From: Lepidurus packardi
Taxonomy: Eukaryota > Arthropoda > Branchiopoda > Notostraca > Triopsidae
Assembly (NCBI GenBank): GCA_023053545.1
Contig: JAKZAN010000005.1
Coordinates: 12,152,001 to 12,216,000, forward strand
Direction: 5' to 3'
Length of the DNA: 64,000 bases
The position numbers and the translations under genes were made by a program. The notes under the pieces are model-generated. The model was given only the letters and a program-made list of their open reading frames with translations, ran no database searches and was not told the origin of the DNA. Below, piece after piece: positions 33,326 through 50,426 of this stretch. Position 1 is the first letter of the stretch. The number at the start of each line of letters is the position of its first letter.

Positions 33326-35590
33326 ATGAAGTCATACACCCTGAACGCCATCTTCTTCCTGTTCTTAGCATGCAGCTGCGCAGACTCCGCCACCGTTCGT
33401 CCCAAGGGTTTCTTCTCCAGAAATTCTACTACCGATACCACCGAAACTCCCAAACTTGATTCCCCAAAAGTCATCGAAGCTCGCAATACCATTACGGCTA
33501 CAACAGCTTTGCCAGATACTATTGCTACTGCTACTACCACCAGTAGTTCAACTTCAACATTATCAACTACTACAGCTCCTCTTGCTTCGACTACGCGTCG
33601 CAGAATTCCGAATATATTCAACGTTGTCCGCAACACCACAACTCCCAGGAACAGAACTCGCATAGTTCGCCAAGTAGCTTCAAATTCAACCACCACTACA
33701 ACCAAAACTCTCAAACCAGATTCCCAAAAAGCCATCCAAGTTCGCAATAGCGTTACCACTACAACAGCTTTGCCAAACACTAGTACTACTACGCGTCGCA
33801 GAATTCCTAATATATTCAACGTTGTCCGCAATACCACAACTCCCAGGAACAGAACTCGCATAGTTCGCCAAGTAGTTCGAAATTCAACCACCACTACAAC
33901 CAAAAATCCCAAACTAGATTCCGAAAAAGCCATCGAAGTTCGCATTAGCACTACAACAGCTTTGCCAAATACTAATACTACTACTCATCGAATCCCGAGT
34001 AGATTCAACGTTGGCCGCAATACCACAACTCCCAGGAACAGAACTCGCATAGTTCGCCTTGCGGTTGACAGGGAAGACGAAGATAAGTCCGACGAAGATG
34101 ACAAAATTAACGAGGAAAACCGCTCTGATGCCCCAGCAGACCGAAAAACTTTGGACCCCAAATCTCTGCACAACTCTCCTAAGGACTCTGAAGCCCGTGC
34201 CAATCCAACCGTCGTCCCCGTAGATCCTGCGCTTTCAGCTAAAGCCTCTGGAGCCCCCGTAGTTCCTGCAGTTTCCACAGTTATCCCCGTAGCGCACGAC
34301 GAAGAAACCATTAGAAAGCCCACACTCACTTTACAGAAAGCTGTCAACATTTCTGCTCTTCCACTTGCTCCAAAGGACGCTAAAACCGACGAAGAACCCC
34401 TTCTTCTTCCAACGCCTAAATCCACCGAGGAGAAGCCTACTTCCCACTCCATCACCAAACGTTCCTTAAAGCCTAAAGAATCTGAAGCCCGTGCCAATCC
34501 AACCGTCGTCCCCGTAGATCCTGCACTTTCAGTTAAAGCCTCTGGAGCCCCCGTAGTTCCTGCAGTTTCCACAGTTATCCCCGTAGCGCACGACAAAGAA
34601 ACCATTAGAAAGCCCACGCTCCATTTACTGAAAGCTGTCAACATTTCTGCTCTTCCACTTGCTCCGAAGGACGTTAAAACCGTCGAAGAACCCCATCTTC
34701 CAACGCTTAAATCTACCGAGAAGCCTACTTCTCACTCCATCACCAAACGTTCCTTAAAGACTGAAGATTCTGAAGCCCGTGCAAATCCAACCGTCATCCC
34801 CGTAGTTCCTGCGCTTTCAGCTAAAGCCTCTGGAGCACCCGTAGTTCCTGCAGTTTCCACAGTTATCCCCGTGGCGAACGACAAAGAAACCATTACAAAG
34901 TCCACACCCACTTTACTGAAAGCTGTCAACATTTCTGCTCTTCCACTTGCTCCAAAGGACGCTAAAACCGATGAAGAACCCCTTCTTCTTCCAACGCCTA
35001 AATCCACCGAGGAGAAGCCTACTTCTCACTCCATCTCCAAACGTTCCTTAATGACTAAAGACTCTGAAGCCCGTGCCAATCCAACCGTCATCCCCGTAGC
35101 GCACGACAAAGAAACCATTAGAAAGCCCACCTTCCCTTTACTGAAAGCTGTCAACATTTCTGCTCTTCCACTTGCTCCAAAGGACGCTAAAACCGTCAAA
35201 GAACCCCATCTTCTTCCAACGCCTAAATCTACCGAGGAGAAGCCTACTTCTCACTCCATCTCCAAACGTTCCTTAACTACCCTGATACCTTTGTTGAGTA
35301 GTTTGGGTGCCCCAGCCGCTCTGGCCTTGTTGGCTCAAGCCTTCTTCGCTCCTTTTATCGCCCTTATCCTCGGCCTTCTCGGCGGAATCGGATCTTCCTG
35401 GTGGATGGGCCAGTTGCCCGGTCTGGATCGTTTCAATCCATTCACTTTTCCTTCATCTGATCCTCCTACTTCCGACAACGAGATTTCTTCGCGCTCAAGC
35501 AGAGGCTTTGATTTTAACGCTCGTGACGTCATGTCTGCCATTGAAAGCGGTTACAAAATGTGGCAAAACATCCATAAAAATCAGTTGTAG
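33326..35590 (+). CDS. Repetitive secreted precursor of unknown family, 754 aa
   Basis: Single uninterrupted coding exon; the ATG follows directly after a splice acceptor. Residues 1 to about 21 form a signal peptide (MKSYTLNAIFFLFLACSCADS). Residues about 30-245 hold three repeats of about 55-85 aa, each Thr-rich with N-glycosylation sequons (NST, NTT, NRT) and ending in a basic block (RRRIPNIFNVVRN, then RNRTRIVRQV); the third is diverged. An acidic linker follows (DREDEDKSDEDDK). Residues about 287-650 hold four repeats of about 96-98 aa (the last shortened), each running from SEARANPT through APVVPAVSTVIPVAH and AVNISALPLAPKD to a dibasic KRSL. The C-terminal part has a hydrophobic Ala/Leu/Gly segment (about 652-700) and a tail with RGFDFNARD. 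No family is recognised. Dibasic sites suggest proprotein cleavage; a mucin-like cuticle, silk, glue or seminal protein is possible. Confidence 0.8.
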   Translation: MKSYTLNAIFFLFLACSCADSATVRPKGFFSRNSTTDTTETPKLDSPKVIEARNTITATTALPDTIATATTTSSSTSTLSTTTAPLASTTRRRIPNIFNVVRNTTTPRNRTRIVRQVASNSTTTTTKTLKPDSQKAIQVRNSVTTTTALPNTSTTTRRRIPNIFNVVRNTTTPRNRTRIVRQVVRNSTTTTTKNPKLDSEKAIEVRISTTTALPNTNTTTHRIPSRFNVGRNTTTPRNRTRIVRLAVDREDEDKSDEDDKINEENRSDAPADRKTLDPKSLHNSPKDSEARANPTVVPVDPALSAKASGAPVVPAVSTVIPVAHDEETIRKPTLTLQKAVNISALPLAPKDAKTDEEPLLLPTPKSTEEKPTSHSITKRSLKPKESEARANPTVVPVDPALSVKASGAPVVPAVSTVIPVAHDKETIRKPTLHLLKAVNISALPLAPKDVKTVEEPHLPTLKSTEKPTSHSITKRSLKTEDSEARANPTVIPVVPALSAKASGAPVVPAVSTVIPVANDKETITKSTPTLLKAVNISALPLAPKDAKTDEEPLLLPTPKSTEEKPTSHSISKRSLMTKDSEARANPTVIPVAHDKETIRKPTFPLLKAVNISALPLAPKDAKTVKEPHLLPTPKSTEEKPTSHSISKRSLTTLIPLLSSLGAPAALALLAQAFFAPFIALILGLLGGIGSSWWMGQLPGLDRFNPFTFPSSDPPTSDNEISSRSSRGFDFNARDVMSAIESGYKMWQNIHKNQL

Positions 35591-35680
35591 CTTTGTATTT
35601 TTTTTAGTCATTTGTATTTGAGTTTTTATAATGCTGTGTTGATCACGTAAAGCGAAAGTAAATACATCTTCATTCAAGTT

Positions 35681-40730
<5,050 letters not shown>

Positions 40731-42186
40731 TTTTTTCTTTAGTTTAACAATAGGTCAGGGCAGATTAATAGCAGAAAAGCTGCTAGAATGCCAAAATCTC
40801 ACGCTCTGTGCAAGTCAGAAAACAATATAAACAAAATACTAACGCCATCTAGCGTTGATAGTTTTATATTGGTCGCCAAAGCGCTAGTCGCCAATACAGA
40901 TAAAAAGACATCCAAGTCTTGTAACATTAACAAGATATTTGAAAAATTCTGCTCAAAGGAAATGAATTGGAAATGCTTGGTTTCTCAAACTTCAGGTTTC
41001 TTTTGATACCTAAGTGCAACCTTACTTAAGACATGAGCTAGGGACATGCTTTGCAAAATGGTTGCGACTGATCGTCCGCACTACAGCAACGTAGCCGGAC
41101 GCAGGAATCCCAACACATACTCATGTTTAAACGGAATATGAAATGTCTTGAATTTAAGCCAGGAATATTTAGCTCACTCTTTACTATAAAGCCTGTTGCC
41201 ATTTATACATTTCTTTCATAATTCACTAAAAAAATGCACGTAGATCCACCTAGATTCCTAAACAATGAGGTTGGATTTCTTTCCAAAACAAAATGGCTGA
41301 CCTAATTCCGTCGTATGCGTAAAGTGGCGGCAAGTATCTAAAGGGCCATGGCAATGTTAGCAACGGGCAACGTGATTGGGTACTGCAGTTGATAGTTTAT
41401 TTATTCCATGTTCTTGCATTTTGCGTTTTAATAATACCTTTCTCAGCATATTATTTTTTTTAAATAACAATAATTTTCTCCAACGAAATAAAGTAAAAGC
41501 GTTCCAGGAAAACTAAATATTAGTAAGTAACCGGACAAATCGAATTGAGCAACGGATTCCTAACTCCTTAGTGTACGAAGTACAGTTACAGATTGAAGTT
41601 ATAGATGAGGTTATGCGCGAAAAATTTTGACGTTCAACTTAGAATACATTATAAAGTTCTAACAATGTTTTTAGCAGAAATAAGGTTGAAGCAATGTTTT
41701 ATATAATAAATTGGGGGAGTTTATTTTATTATTTCACCTTCGCATGGCTGTGGGTCCCCCCAAGCCAGATGGCAAGGTATTATCTGCTCGAAAGCAGGGG
41801 TATCCCCAGGTACCACCCGGGTCTCTGTGGCCCACTTTAGCGACTTTGATTGTACTGTACACTCATGTTAACCTAACTAGCCAACCAAAAGCGAAAATTG
41901 ACTGAAAACTAAACCTGGGGAAGTCAATCAACTAAAACATCTACCTAAAACTATGAAAAGCACCCAACATCGGAGTACCCTAAACGTCCGGCAAATCCTT
42001 CATTGAAGAAGATTGCAGACTGAATAAAGTGCTTTATTCAAAGGTAAAGAATAAAGATCAGGCAGAACAAGTAACTATAGGAAAAAAGAGGGAAGTCGAT
42101 GATGACACGACCAGAGAAGAAAGTCCCCTTATGGTGTTCATAACGAATCTTGCGCTCTTGATCTTATAGCTGAAAGTGTAGAGTTT

Positions 42187-42405
42187 AATCTTGAGGGTTG
42201 AGGTTTGAGGCTTGATTCTTGATGCTTGAGGCTTGATTCTTGAGGTTTGATTCTTGATGCTTGATTCTTGAGACTTGATTTTGATTCTTGAGACTTGATT
42301 TTGATTCTTGAGGCTTGATTCTTGAGGTTTGAAGCTGGATTTTTGATTCTTGAGGCTTGATTCTTGAGGTTTGAGGCTTGATTCTTGAGGCTTTTCAATG
42401 ATGAT
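42187..42405. repeat. Minisatellite, TTGATTCTTGAGGC-type
   Basis: About 15 imperfect units of roughly 13-15 bp, consensus TTGATTCTTGAGGC with TTGAGGTTTGA variants. The unit (complement TCAAGAATCAA) is similar in composition to the TTCAAGA array at 1487-2470. Encoded SLKNQASRIK-like repeats on the minus strand are probably incidental. Confidence 0.85.
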
Positions 42406-43254
42406 CCGGGACTTGCAGGAACTTCAACGATGGCAGGAATCCTTGGGTAGGAATTCTTGAGGCTTGAACATGTAGATGTAGAGCTCTGGGTGACCAAGTT
42501 CCACTTCCTTGGTTTGAACAGGTCGTAGATATTATTAACGTTCGAATTGCCCGCCAAAGACCGCCACTGCTGTCTAAGGTTAGCCAGCGCCATATTGAAA
42601 ACCTCAACGATGTTTTCAATATGCCCTTCACTTCACGACTTCGACCTAAATCTTAAAATTAAAGAAACAATTAAATTAATTAAAAGTCAAGTCAGTTCAG
42701 TCAAAGTCTGTCAGTGGAAACTCAGTCATTAAAACTCAATTGAAATCCTGAAGTACTAGGAGAACGGCGAATGAAGAAGCGGCGATTCTAAAGCGTGACT
42801 TAGGGAAAAGTGAACAAATTTAAAATTAAAACTTAAAAGAAAACTCAACAATACAAACTACAAATAAGTCGGCTCTTTGCTGTCCTTTACAATAATCTTA
42901 AAAATGGTTTGGACATCTTGTGATCCATATTCGACTTCAAATAGCATTCTATCTGCTCGCCTGAAATAAATAATGAGTATTAAAAACTTATAAATGTAAA
43001 TTTCAAAGTGTTACTACCATCACTCCGAAGCTCCTTATGAACTTTAAACTGAAATCGGATTCGTTAGGAGATGTTGACCTCTTGACACAGGGTTACTTCA
43101 TCTTCCTCTTCATTTCACCACCGAAAACTAGAAAAGAGAAAAAATCAGTAGGCATGAAATCAATTCATTAACTGTTTAAAACTTACAAAATAAGTGTGAA
43201 CAAACACATCCACAGAGGAAGGCTCCCAAAGCGAGTGAAAATGGAAAACGTATG

Positions 43255-43445
43255 AAAAGGATCAAACTTGTCCTGATTCGTCTTTGTAGACTTCCGGTGA
43301 CACCTAAAAAACAACAACACAAGTTGAAGAAACGTGTGAAAAGAAGAACGACTTTGGAGAAGGATAAAACTTGCCGGGTTTTGTGTTTGTAGACTTTCGA
43401 TGGACAAATAAAAAACAACAATACAAGTTGTACACGTTTGAGACG
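43255..43445. repeat. Two diverged copies of a roughly 110-bp unit
   Basis: The pair CTTTGTAGACTTCCGGTGACA (about 43281) and TTGTAGACTTTCGATGGACA (about 43387) are each preceded by AAACTTG and followed by AAAAAACAACAA and ACAAGTTG. On the minus strand both encode HRKSTxT-type peptides, so duplication of a small exon is possible. Confidence 0.65.
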
Positions 43446-43794
43446 TTCGTCAAGTCGACCTCACTTCCGCATTTCCGGTTTGGGACATCATATGGACGTC
43501 GCAACACCCATTTGTCCTCTCCCTCAACCTTTCACCACCTTCCACCCACTTTATTCGATTAACGTTACCAAAGATCCTGCAACGAAACGAGATTAGAAAA
43601 AAGTCAGTTCGAAATGTATACAAGAATCAAAATCTAACGACATGGGAAAGAAAAAGATTATCTTTTACCTCGACCTCGGGAACACGCCGACTTACAAAAG
43701 TTGACTTTGGCTTCACAGGCAATCTTGGAAACACCACTGAATCGAAGAAAGCTCACCAAGGGACCAACTCGAAGCAACGGTCTATCGCTGCACT

Positions 43795-43925
43795 TTCCGC
43801 TCTTGAAAACACTGGGATTTGAAGAAGGGGCATGAAGGAATCTCAAAGATTAGGCAATGGTTCCATCTGCACTTTCACTCTTGAAAACACTGGGATTTGA
43901 AGAAAGTGGCGTGAAGGAATCCGAA
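43795..43925. repeat. Tandem duplication of about 75 bp
   Basis: GAAAACACTGGGATTTGAAG occurs at about 43804 and 43882, each followed by a GGCATGAAGGAATC or GGCGTGAAGGAATC stretch and AGGATTAG-like sequence. The two units are nearly identical, so the duplication is recent. Confidence 0.75.
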
Positions 43926-44316
43926 GGATTAGTCAAATGCTTCCACAGACGAAACTTCCATCCCTGCCTGGGCTGCGTTCTTCAGTAGAGGCTCCCCAAA
44001 TCCGTTGACCACTCGTTAACCATAGAAAAGCTTCGTTGTTACCATTAAAGACCTAATGAATGGCAACAACAAAGACTTTTCGCCGCCCAGGAAGTTAAAA
44101 GTTGCGGCTAAAGACCTAACCGGCCAACAACACTTTAACTCCTGGCATACCTGTTCCTTCTGGTTCTCCTGACTCCCACAGAAGGTTAAGTAGCTACCTC
44201 CAAGTAGCAGAGTATCAGCTTAGCAGATTAAAGTTGCAAACTTTGCCGACTGCGAAGGATGTTGTAAGGCAGGGATGAAGTAAAGAGCGCACTTAACACC
44301 AACACATTTTTTTTTT

Positions 44317-44348
44317 ACTGGCGTAGGCCCGACCAGCCTTTTGCCAAA
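44317..44348 (-). repeat. Diverged copy of the GGCAACAGGC..GCCTACGCC element
   Basis: On the minus strand it reads GGCAAAAGGCTGGTCGGGCC then TACGCCAG, matching the core of the elements at 5415 and 25333-25920 with a slightly longer spacer. Only the core is recognisable. Confidence 0.35.
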
Positions 44349-45092
44349 CACCACACTTAACACTTTCAACGCGCACTTGAATTGACTCCAGGTTTTCGAA
44401 GATCCGATTGGTAATGTAATGTTTTCCAATATTACACTTAATCCGATTGGTAATGTTCGACATGATTGGTAATGTTTAACTATAAACACTACTAGCTTAC
44501 ACAACATCACTGGAGAAAAGCACGTGTACACTGATCGCGTGCTCGGGAGCAACTGACATTATAGGGGTTCTTCAGGGTGCACTTCCGTTCAACGGCAAGA
44601 AACTTGTGGCTTCTTTCTCTTGAACCTGTCCGGACACGTTTTGGTTTATAAGATATAACACATGCAGTGTTTTTTTTTAGCTATGTTGGTATGTATGTGG
44701 ACCTCACATTCCAGCACAACATTTTCCTAATTATTAACAACATTTCTACGAGTTGGTATGATTCAGATGGTTTCACGAAAAGTATACGAAGTATTCCGGT
44801 TATGTATTTTGCAAAATTAATTGCAATCGAGCCCAATGGCGAACAAGGTACACAAACTCAAAAACCGTGCTTGATTTCAAATACAACGAGATCCCTTTCT
44901 CTCTCTCTCCTTTCTTTAAGGCACATGGAACATAACTGTTTATTTTTCTTGGTGCTTGAATCACTGGATTAGCAAAAAGTTAAAAAAAAAGAACACACCA
45001 AAACTCATATCGAGAAAACTGAAGAAAAAAAAGAAACAGAAACGCAATTGACTTCGAACAGGAAAAAAAACATTGATTTGAGCTAGTATACG

Positions 45093-48000
45093 TTATGGAA
45101 TGCTATTCTCTTCCTGAGATTCAACTTGAACACGGCTGAACTTCTCAGCTTCCTCTTCTTCAGCTCCAGCCAATTTGGCAGCTGCCAAGTGCTCCTGGAG
45201 GCGGAGCTTCTGCGACTGCATTTCCTTTACCACGCCTTCTACGTACAAATCCAACGGACGGTTTTTCAATACTTCTTGCAATCCATCCTTATCCTTCACG
45301 ATCTGCTCAATCAGCGTCCGGACATCACGACGAAAGGCCTCGAGGTTATTACCCGCATCTGGATCACGCGTTACCCCAAAACGCTCCAAAATACTCCCCA
45401 ATATGACATAAACAGGCTGCTGGGGCCAACCCAAACTCTCCAAACCAGGCATTCCCACCGTCAACGACAACAATTGCAAGACATTATCATACAGCGCTTC
45501 TCGTTTCTGCTCTTCTCCTGCTGACTCGTCGACTTGACTAGTCTTGGCTTCTTCGCTTTCAATAGTGGGCAACACATCCTCTTCGACTACTGCGCTTTTG
45601 CACGAACTAGGACCTACTATTTCTTCTTCACCCACAAGAAGTTCATACGCTTCTTCTTTGATTAGAGGCACAGTGGGATCAGGTACACCAGGAGCAAAAT
45701 CAGGCTCTATAAAATAAAAAAAATGAATGAAATAAATAAGAATAAAAACGATCCTAACCTTTCATTGCGACTTCTTCCACTTTCTGTTTGGCCATAAGGC
45801 GAGTGTACCCATGGGAAGATATCAAATGACGCTCCAAACCATCTTTGCGTAAATAAGATCGAGAACAATCTGGACATTTCATATAACTAGCCTAGAGAAG
45901 TCCAAATCATAAAATAGGATTTTTTTTAATTTTTTTTTTTTACTTTATCATGCAGGGCTGAGTGAGCTAGTAAGGAACTTCGAGTCACGAAAGTTAGCTT
46001 GCATTTGGAACAGCACAAGACGTGTTCGGCTCTATGACCAGCTTCATGCTTGATTAGATACCCTTTGGATGCGAAAGTGCGCGCGCAGATTGAACAAGCA
46101 AAACGTTTTTGGGGCTTCTTATGAGCAGAATTGACATGCTGGTTCAGAAGATTCTCTTCGAAGAAGACTTTACGGCACGTGGGACATGTAAACGTAAGAG
46201 ACCCTAATAGGAATGATATTAAACACATAATTAAACTTGTGTAGTTTCCTTCTTGTGTGATTCTATAGATAAAGGTTATACAAATGAATGAAACTGAAGC
46301 AGTTTGAACGGAAGGTTGTGAAACTATGAAAATTTACCATCTCTGAAGACACGAAAAATACTAAAGTATAGTTAGGGAACATTTTCAAAGTTTCTTCAGT
46401 AATTTCTGATCGAAAGTTGACTCGAAAGTTAACTTCATTCAAAGTTGACTTGAGCTGACTCGTAAGTTGACTTGAGCTGACTCGAAAGTTGACTCGTAAG
46501 TTGACTTGAGCTGACTCGTAAGTTGACTTGAGCTGACTCGTAAGTTGACTTGAGCTGACTCGTAAGTTGACTTGAGCTGACTCGTAAGTTGACTTGAGCT
46601 GACTCCAAAGTTGACTCGTAAGTTGACTTGAGCTGACTCGTAAGTTGACTTGAGCTGACTCCAAAGTTGACTCGTAAGTCGACTTGAGCTGGCTCGAAAG
46701 TTGACTCGAAAGTTGACTCGAAGATTTAAGGAAAAATTTTCAAGGATTTAAAGAAGGCATGCGAAAATTTGATTGAAATTTGTAACGATTTTGAAACTAT
46801 GGTGACGCTTTGTAAAGATTCCCAGTTACTATAATAAAAATATGTAAACAAACATTGAAAAAAATTCCGAAAATTGTACAAAAAAAAGAAATCTAAACAT
46901 CTGGAAGAAAGAAAACTAAAATAACAGGCGCACGCTTTAACATGGAAAGCCGAATTGCAAACAAAAAAAGATACCGGGGTGTAGCGAAGTGATATGTTCT
47001 TGCAATTCGGCCAAACTCGGGATTTTGGTACTGCAAAGTCCGCAAGTTTCAACACACTTATGGCCCTTTAGCGAATCTCTGGTAGCATATCCCTTTCCAC
47101 ACTGCAGAGCCATCCCAACGAAGAAACAGTCAAAGCATACACAGGGAAAAGGAACAGAAACAAGCTTTTAAAACACGGCAAACAAGCTTTTAGATCATGC
47201 CAATCTATCCAAAGAAGTAACAAGAAACGTACCACGCCGCAAGGAAAAGGTTTGTCTGTGCCATGAACTCGCGCATGCTTCTTGAGCGACCCGCTAGACC
47301 CAAAGCTTTTGCTGCAAAGGTCGCAAACAAATGCCTTATCATCTGCGCGAAACAAAAAGCAGAAAAATACCAAAAATCCAAGCAAAAAAGTACCAAATAT
47401 CCTCAAAACCAATGAAAAAACAAGCACTCCAAATCCAAAACAATCGCAAAGCCAATGAATGCGTTTAAAATTGTCAAAGGCAGACAAATAAAAATAACAA
47501 TAATAAATTATGATTATTATTTTTTGTATGTAAATACGATGGATTTACATCTAAAAAATAATAATAATAATAATTAATTAATTAAAAAAACAGAATAAAA
47601 TGAAACATACTTGTATGGGAAAGCATATGCGCTGCTAAACGACTAGTAGCGACTTCTTTGTTGCAGACTGGACAAACAGACGACGGTAACTTGCGCACGG
47701 GGGTCACGTGAGTGCGCATATGGTCCCTTAAAGTGTCCCTGCGCGTAAAGGGAGCCTTACAAATCTGCAAAACAAGACAAAAACAAAGAAAATTCTTAAA
47801 AACCCCCTTAAAAAAGGCTTTGAATTGAAAGAAAAGACGAGCCAAACGCTTACATGGCACTCGAAAGAGTCTTTCGGCATTGCTCCACATGATGCTGACA
47901 TGCGCAAGTGCTTCTGGTACTGCGCAAGTCGCTGGAATTGACCTCCACACGTTGGGCATTGATGCAAGTGAAGTTTGGACGCGTCTTCGCCTCCATGGAC

Positions 48001-50426
48001 ACTTAGATGCTGCAACAGACTCTGCGCGCTGAAACAAACGTGGTCGCAAACCGAGCACGTCAAACGTGACGTCTGATCCTCTGGTTCATGGACCGGGTCT
48101 TTGAGGATTGGCGGTATCGGTAGTGCTGGTCCTGGCAAGCTCTCCAAAGGCGAGAAATTCATGCTTGGAGGTAGACTATTGTTGAAGGGCGAGGCATGGC
48201 TGGGACTTGGGCTCGGTTCTGTCCCTTGACCCACGTCGTAGTAGAATTCGCCAGAAGTTACGGTTTGGCTAGCCGTTCTCTGATTCGCCACCATGGATTG
48301 ACGAACCCGGACCGAAGCTGCGCAGCACTGCATGTGTTTCTTCAAACCCTATAAAAAATAAATAAAAGGAAATTAGACTCGTTGGCCAAAGCGTTGAAGA
48401 GTAGAAAATTCATAAAAATTCATAAAAAAATAATGAAAATTCCTTAAAAATTAACAAAAAAAATCGTAAAAATTAATTCACAAAAAAAATCGACAAAAAA
48501 GAAAGAAGTGTTCTACTGAAAGAGACTCGTTGGCCAAAGCGTTGAAGAGTAGAAAATTCATAAAAATTCATAAAAAAAACAATGAAAATTCTTTAAAAAT
48601 TCAGGAAAATTTCTTAAAAATTAAAAAAAAAAAGTCGTAAAAAGTAATTCACAAAAAAAAATCAGAAAAAAGTAAGAAGTGTTCTACTGAAAGAGACTCG
48701 TTGGCCAAAGCGTTGAAGAGTAGAAAATTCATAAAAATTCATAAAAAAAATAATGAAAATTGCCTTAAAAATTCAGAAAAATTTCTTAAAAATTAAAAAA
48801 AAAGTCGTAAAAAGTAATTCACAAAAAAAAATCAGAAAAAAGTAAGAAGTGTTCTACTGAAAGAGACTCGTTGGCCAAAGCGTTGAAGAGTAGAAAATTC
48901 ATAAAAATTCAGGAAAAATTTATAAAAAAATAATGAAAATACCTTAGAAATTCAGGAAAATTTCTTAAAAATTAACCCCAAAAAATGTAAAATTAATAAT
49001 TTAAAAAGTAATTCACGAAAAAATCAGAAAAAAGTATAAAGTCTTCTACTGAAAGAGGAAGAGAGCGAAACTTACGCCAAGTGACGAACATATACGGGAG
49101 CAGATTCCGCAGCGAAAGCCGGTTTCTTTGGTTTGTTCTATAGCGCACGCATTGTTGAAGTTCCCTGGCATATTGTACGTCACGTTAGACGAATTTGGTC
49201 CATTTCCGTTGACTAGGAAGCTGTTTGTTTGCTGTTGCGACTGTTGTTGATGCTGTTGCTGAGCGTTATGTGGACTCATCCAGTCTAGCTCATGGTTAGG
49301 GAAAATAGGCGGGGCTAGTGAAGGCACTGAGTTGTACGCATAGTACGAAGGCAAGTTACTGGCGAACGGATGATAATTAGCGCGAGCATGAGGAAAAGCA
49401 TGGGGGAAGTTACGGGTACAGATTTTGGCACGGTAATGAGTCGCGTTTGGCCAACTAAATTCAAACTGTAAATTAGGGGAAGGACGATGATAATTAGCCT
49501 GGCTATGGTCTCCCATGTTATAATTTCCGTTTCCAAAGCTGATGTCTGTCTTGAGACTGGAATTGGGGCCTGCCAGGCCCACATTAGGTTCAAATTCGTG
49601 ATGGTGATTCGGGGAAGGGGACGATTCAGTGGATTCGTCGGATATTCCAGTGTCGTTGGAACTCCTGGGGAAGCTATAGTAAGTTGGAGGCGAAGGGGGT
49701 GTGAAAAAGGAAGGATTGGGCGCAAAATTAGGGTCAAACCCTCCCATAGAAGGGTGATCCGTCCCGAAATAGTGCCCGGAATGTCCAGAATTGCTCTGGT
49801 GATTGAAAGCAGGAGCTGAAGGTTGATGACTGCCGTTGTTGCTGGCGTTGTATTGGCCGGAATCGTAGATGGGAGGAGTTTCTTCCCGCGAATCTTTAAA
49901 CCAGTTGAAATCGGGGAGTTTGGACGGCGTGGAAGTGCGGTAATGCTGCTTGCATGGTTCTAGACGACTCGCCTGGCCAGATACTTGGTAGATCTGCAAG
50001 GCAGGCTGGTATATCTGCCAAGGGTTCCATGCTGAATCTTGAGACAGGACAGGATTCACGTTATGGCTGTTCCCAGTGCTATGGTTGGAGTAATCGACGA
50101 TTTGGGATTGATCCTGGTCCTGGTTAGCGTTCCATGATTCGTCTGGAGTGAGAAACTCGGTACGAGAAGTGTCTGACTCCTCAACTGTGTAAATGATATA
50201 ATAAAAACGTTAGTTGATAGGGAACTAAAGGTGAATATGAGAAGTTACGGGAGTAAAAGAGAATTAATTTACTGTTTAGGAGCAAAGGGGAGAGGATGCT
50301 GGTTTGTAATTGCGCAGAATCATCGGCCGGCAGATGTCTTGAAGTCACTTCGGAATTAGGGTGATGTTCATCGGGGTCTGATTGATCTTGATTGGTTCGG
50401 GGAGAAACGGAAGTGAAGTCGTCCAT
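45093..50426 (-). CDS. Multi-C2H2 zinc-finger protein with a helical C-terminal domain
   Basis: Nine exons, complement: 50273-50426, 49076-50184, 47854-48348, 47611-47764, 47233-47342, 46975-47101, 45944-46203, 45759-45891, 45093-45706; 1051 aa, all phases agree. Residues 1 to about 400 are disordered and rich in Ser, Asn, Pro and Gln (QQQHQQQSQQQ). Then come about 12 C2H2 fingers, some split by introns, such as FVCDLCSKSFGSSGSLKKHARVH, FTCPTCRKVFFEENLLNQH and MKCPDCSRSYLRKDGLERH. A few are atypical: one ends HMQCC and one HLRMSASC. After the last finger, about 200 aa hold a Leu-rich helical segment (LYDNVLQLLSLTVGMPGLES, then VYVILGSILERFGVTRDP, LDLYVEGVVKEMQSQKLRL) that I do not recognise. 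It is probably a nuclear DNA-binding regulator; no orthologue is named. Confidence 0.85.
46430..46725. repeat. Minisatellite, about 22-bp unit
   Basis: Units of AAGTTGACTTGAGCTGACTCGT repeat about 12 times with CGAAAGTTGACT variants. It lies in the zinc-finger gene intron between exons 46975-47101 and 45944-46203. The unit shares GACTCGnAAGTnGACT with the 53075-53790 array. Confidence 0.9.
48376..49060. repeat. Tandem array, about 150-170 bp, 4 units
   Basis: GAGACTCGTTGGCCAAAGCG followed by TTGAAGAGTAGAAAATTCAT recurs at about 48376, 48524, 48694 and 48867. The spacer in each is A-rich with AAAAATCAGAAAAAAGTA and GTGTTCTACTGAAA. The array fills almost the whole intron up to the donor of the 49076-50184 exon. 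Confidence 0.88.

Larger units (their letters stand above)
40731..45092. other. 4.4-kb repeat-rich region without a supported gene
   Basis: 40731-42100 has only short frames without protein character; a GC-rich patch lies at about 41748-41840. A 151-codon minus frame (42138-42593) begins MALANLRQQWRSLAG and runs into the 42187-42405 minisatellite, so only its first 50 codons could be real. On the minus strand, 42890-43050 shows exon-like pieces with acceptors (TATTTCAG, GATTTCAG) but no confirmed gene. 43255-43445 and 43795-43925 are local duplications. 44400-44480 repeats ATTGGTAATGTT. It could be a fast-evolving gene, a non-coding transcript or a decayed element. Confidence 0.35.

Noticed and set aside
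33322-33951. 209-codon minus frame opposite the secreted precursor
   Set aside because: Antisense shadow of Thr-rich codons; no splice or motif support.
46263-46664. 133-codon minus frame rich in SSQLTSQLKST
   Set aside because: Encoded by the 22-bp minisatellite; the surrounding zinc-finger exons splice across it in phase.
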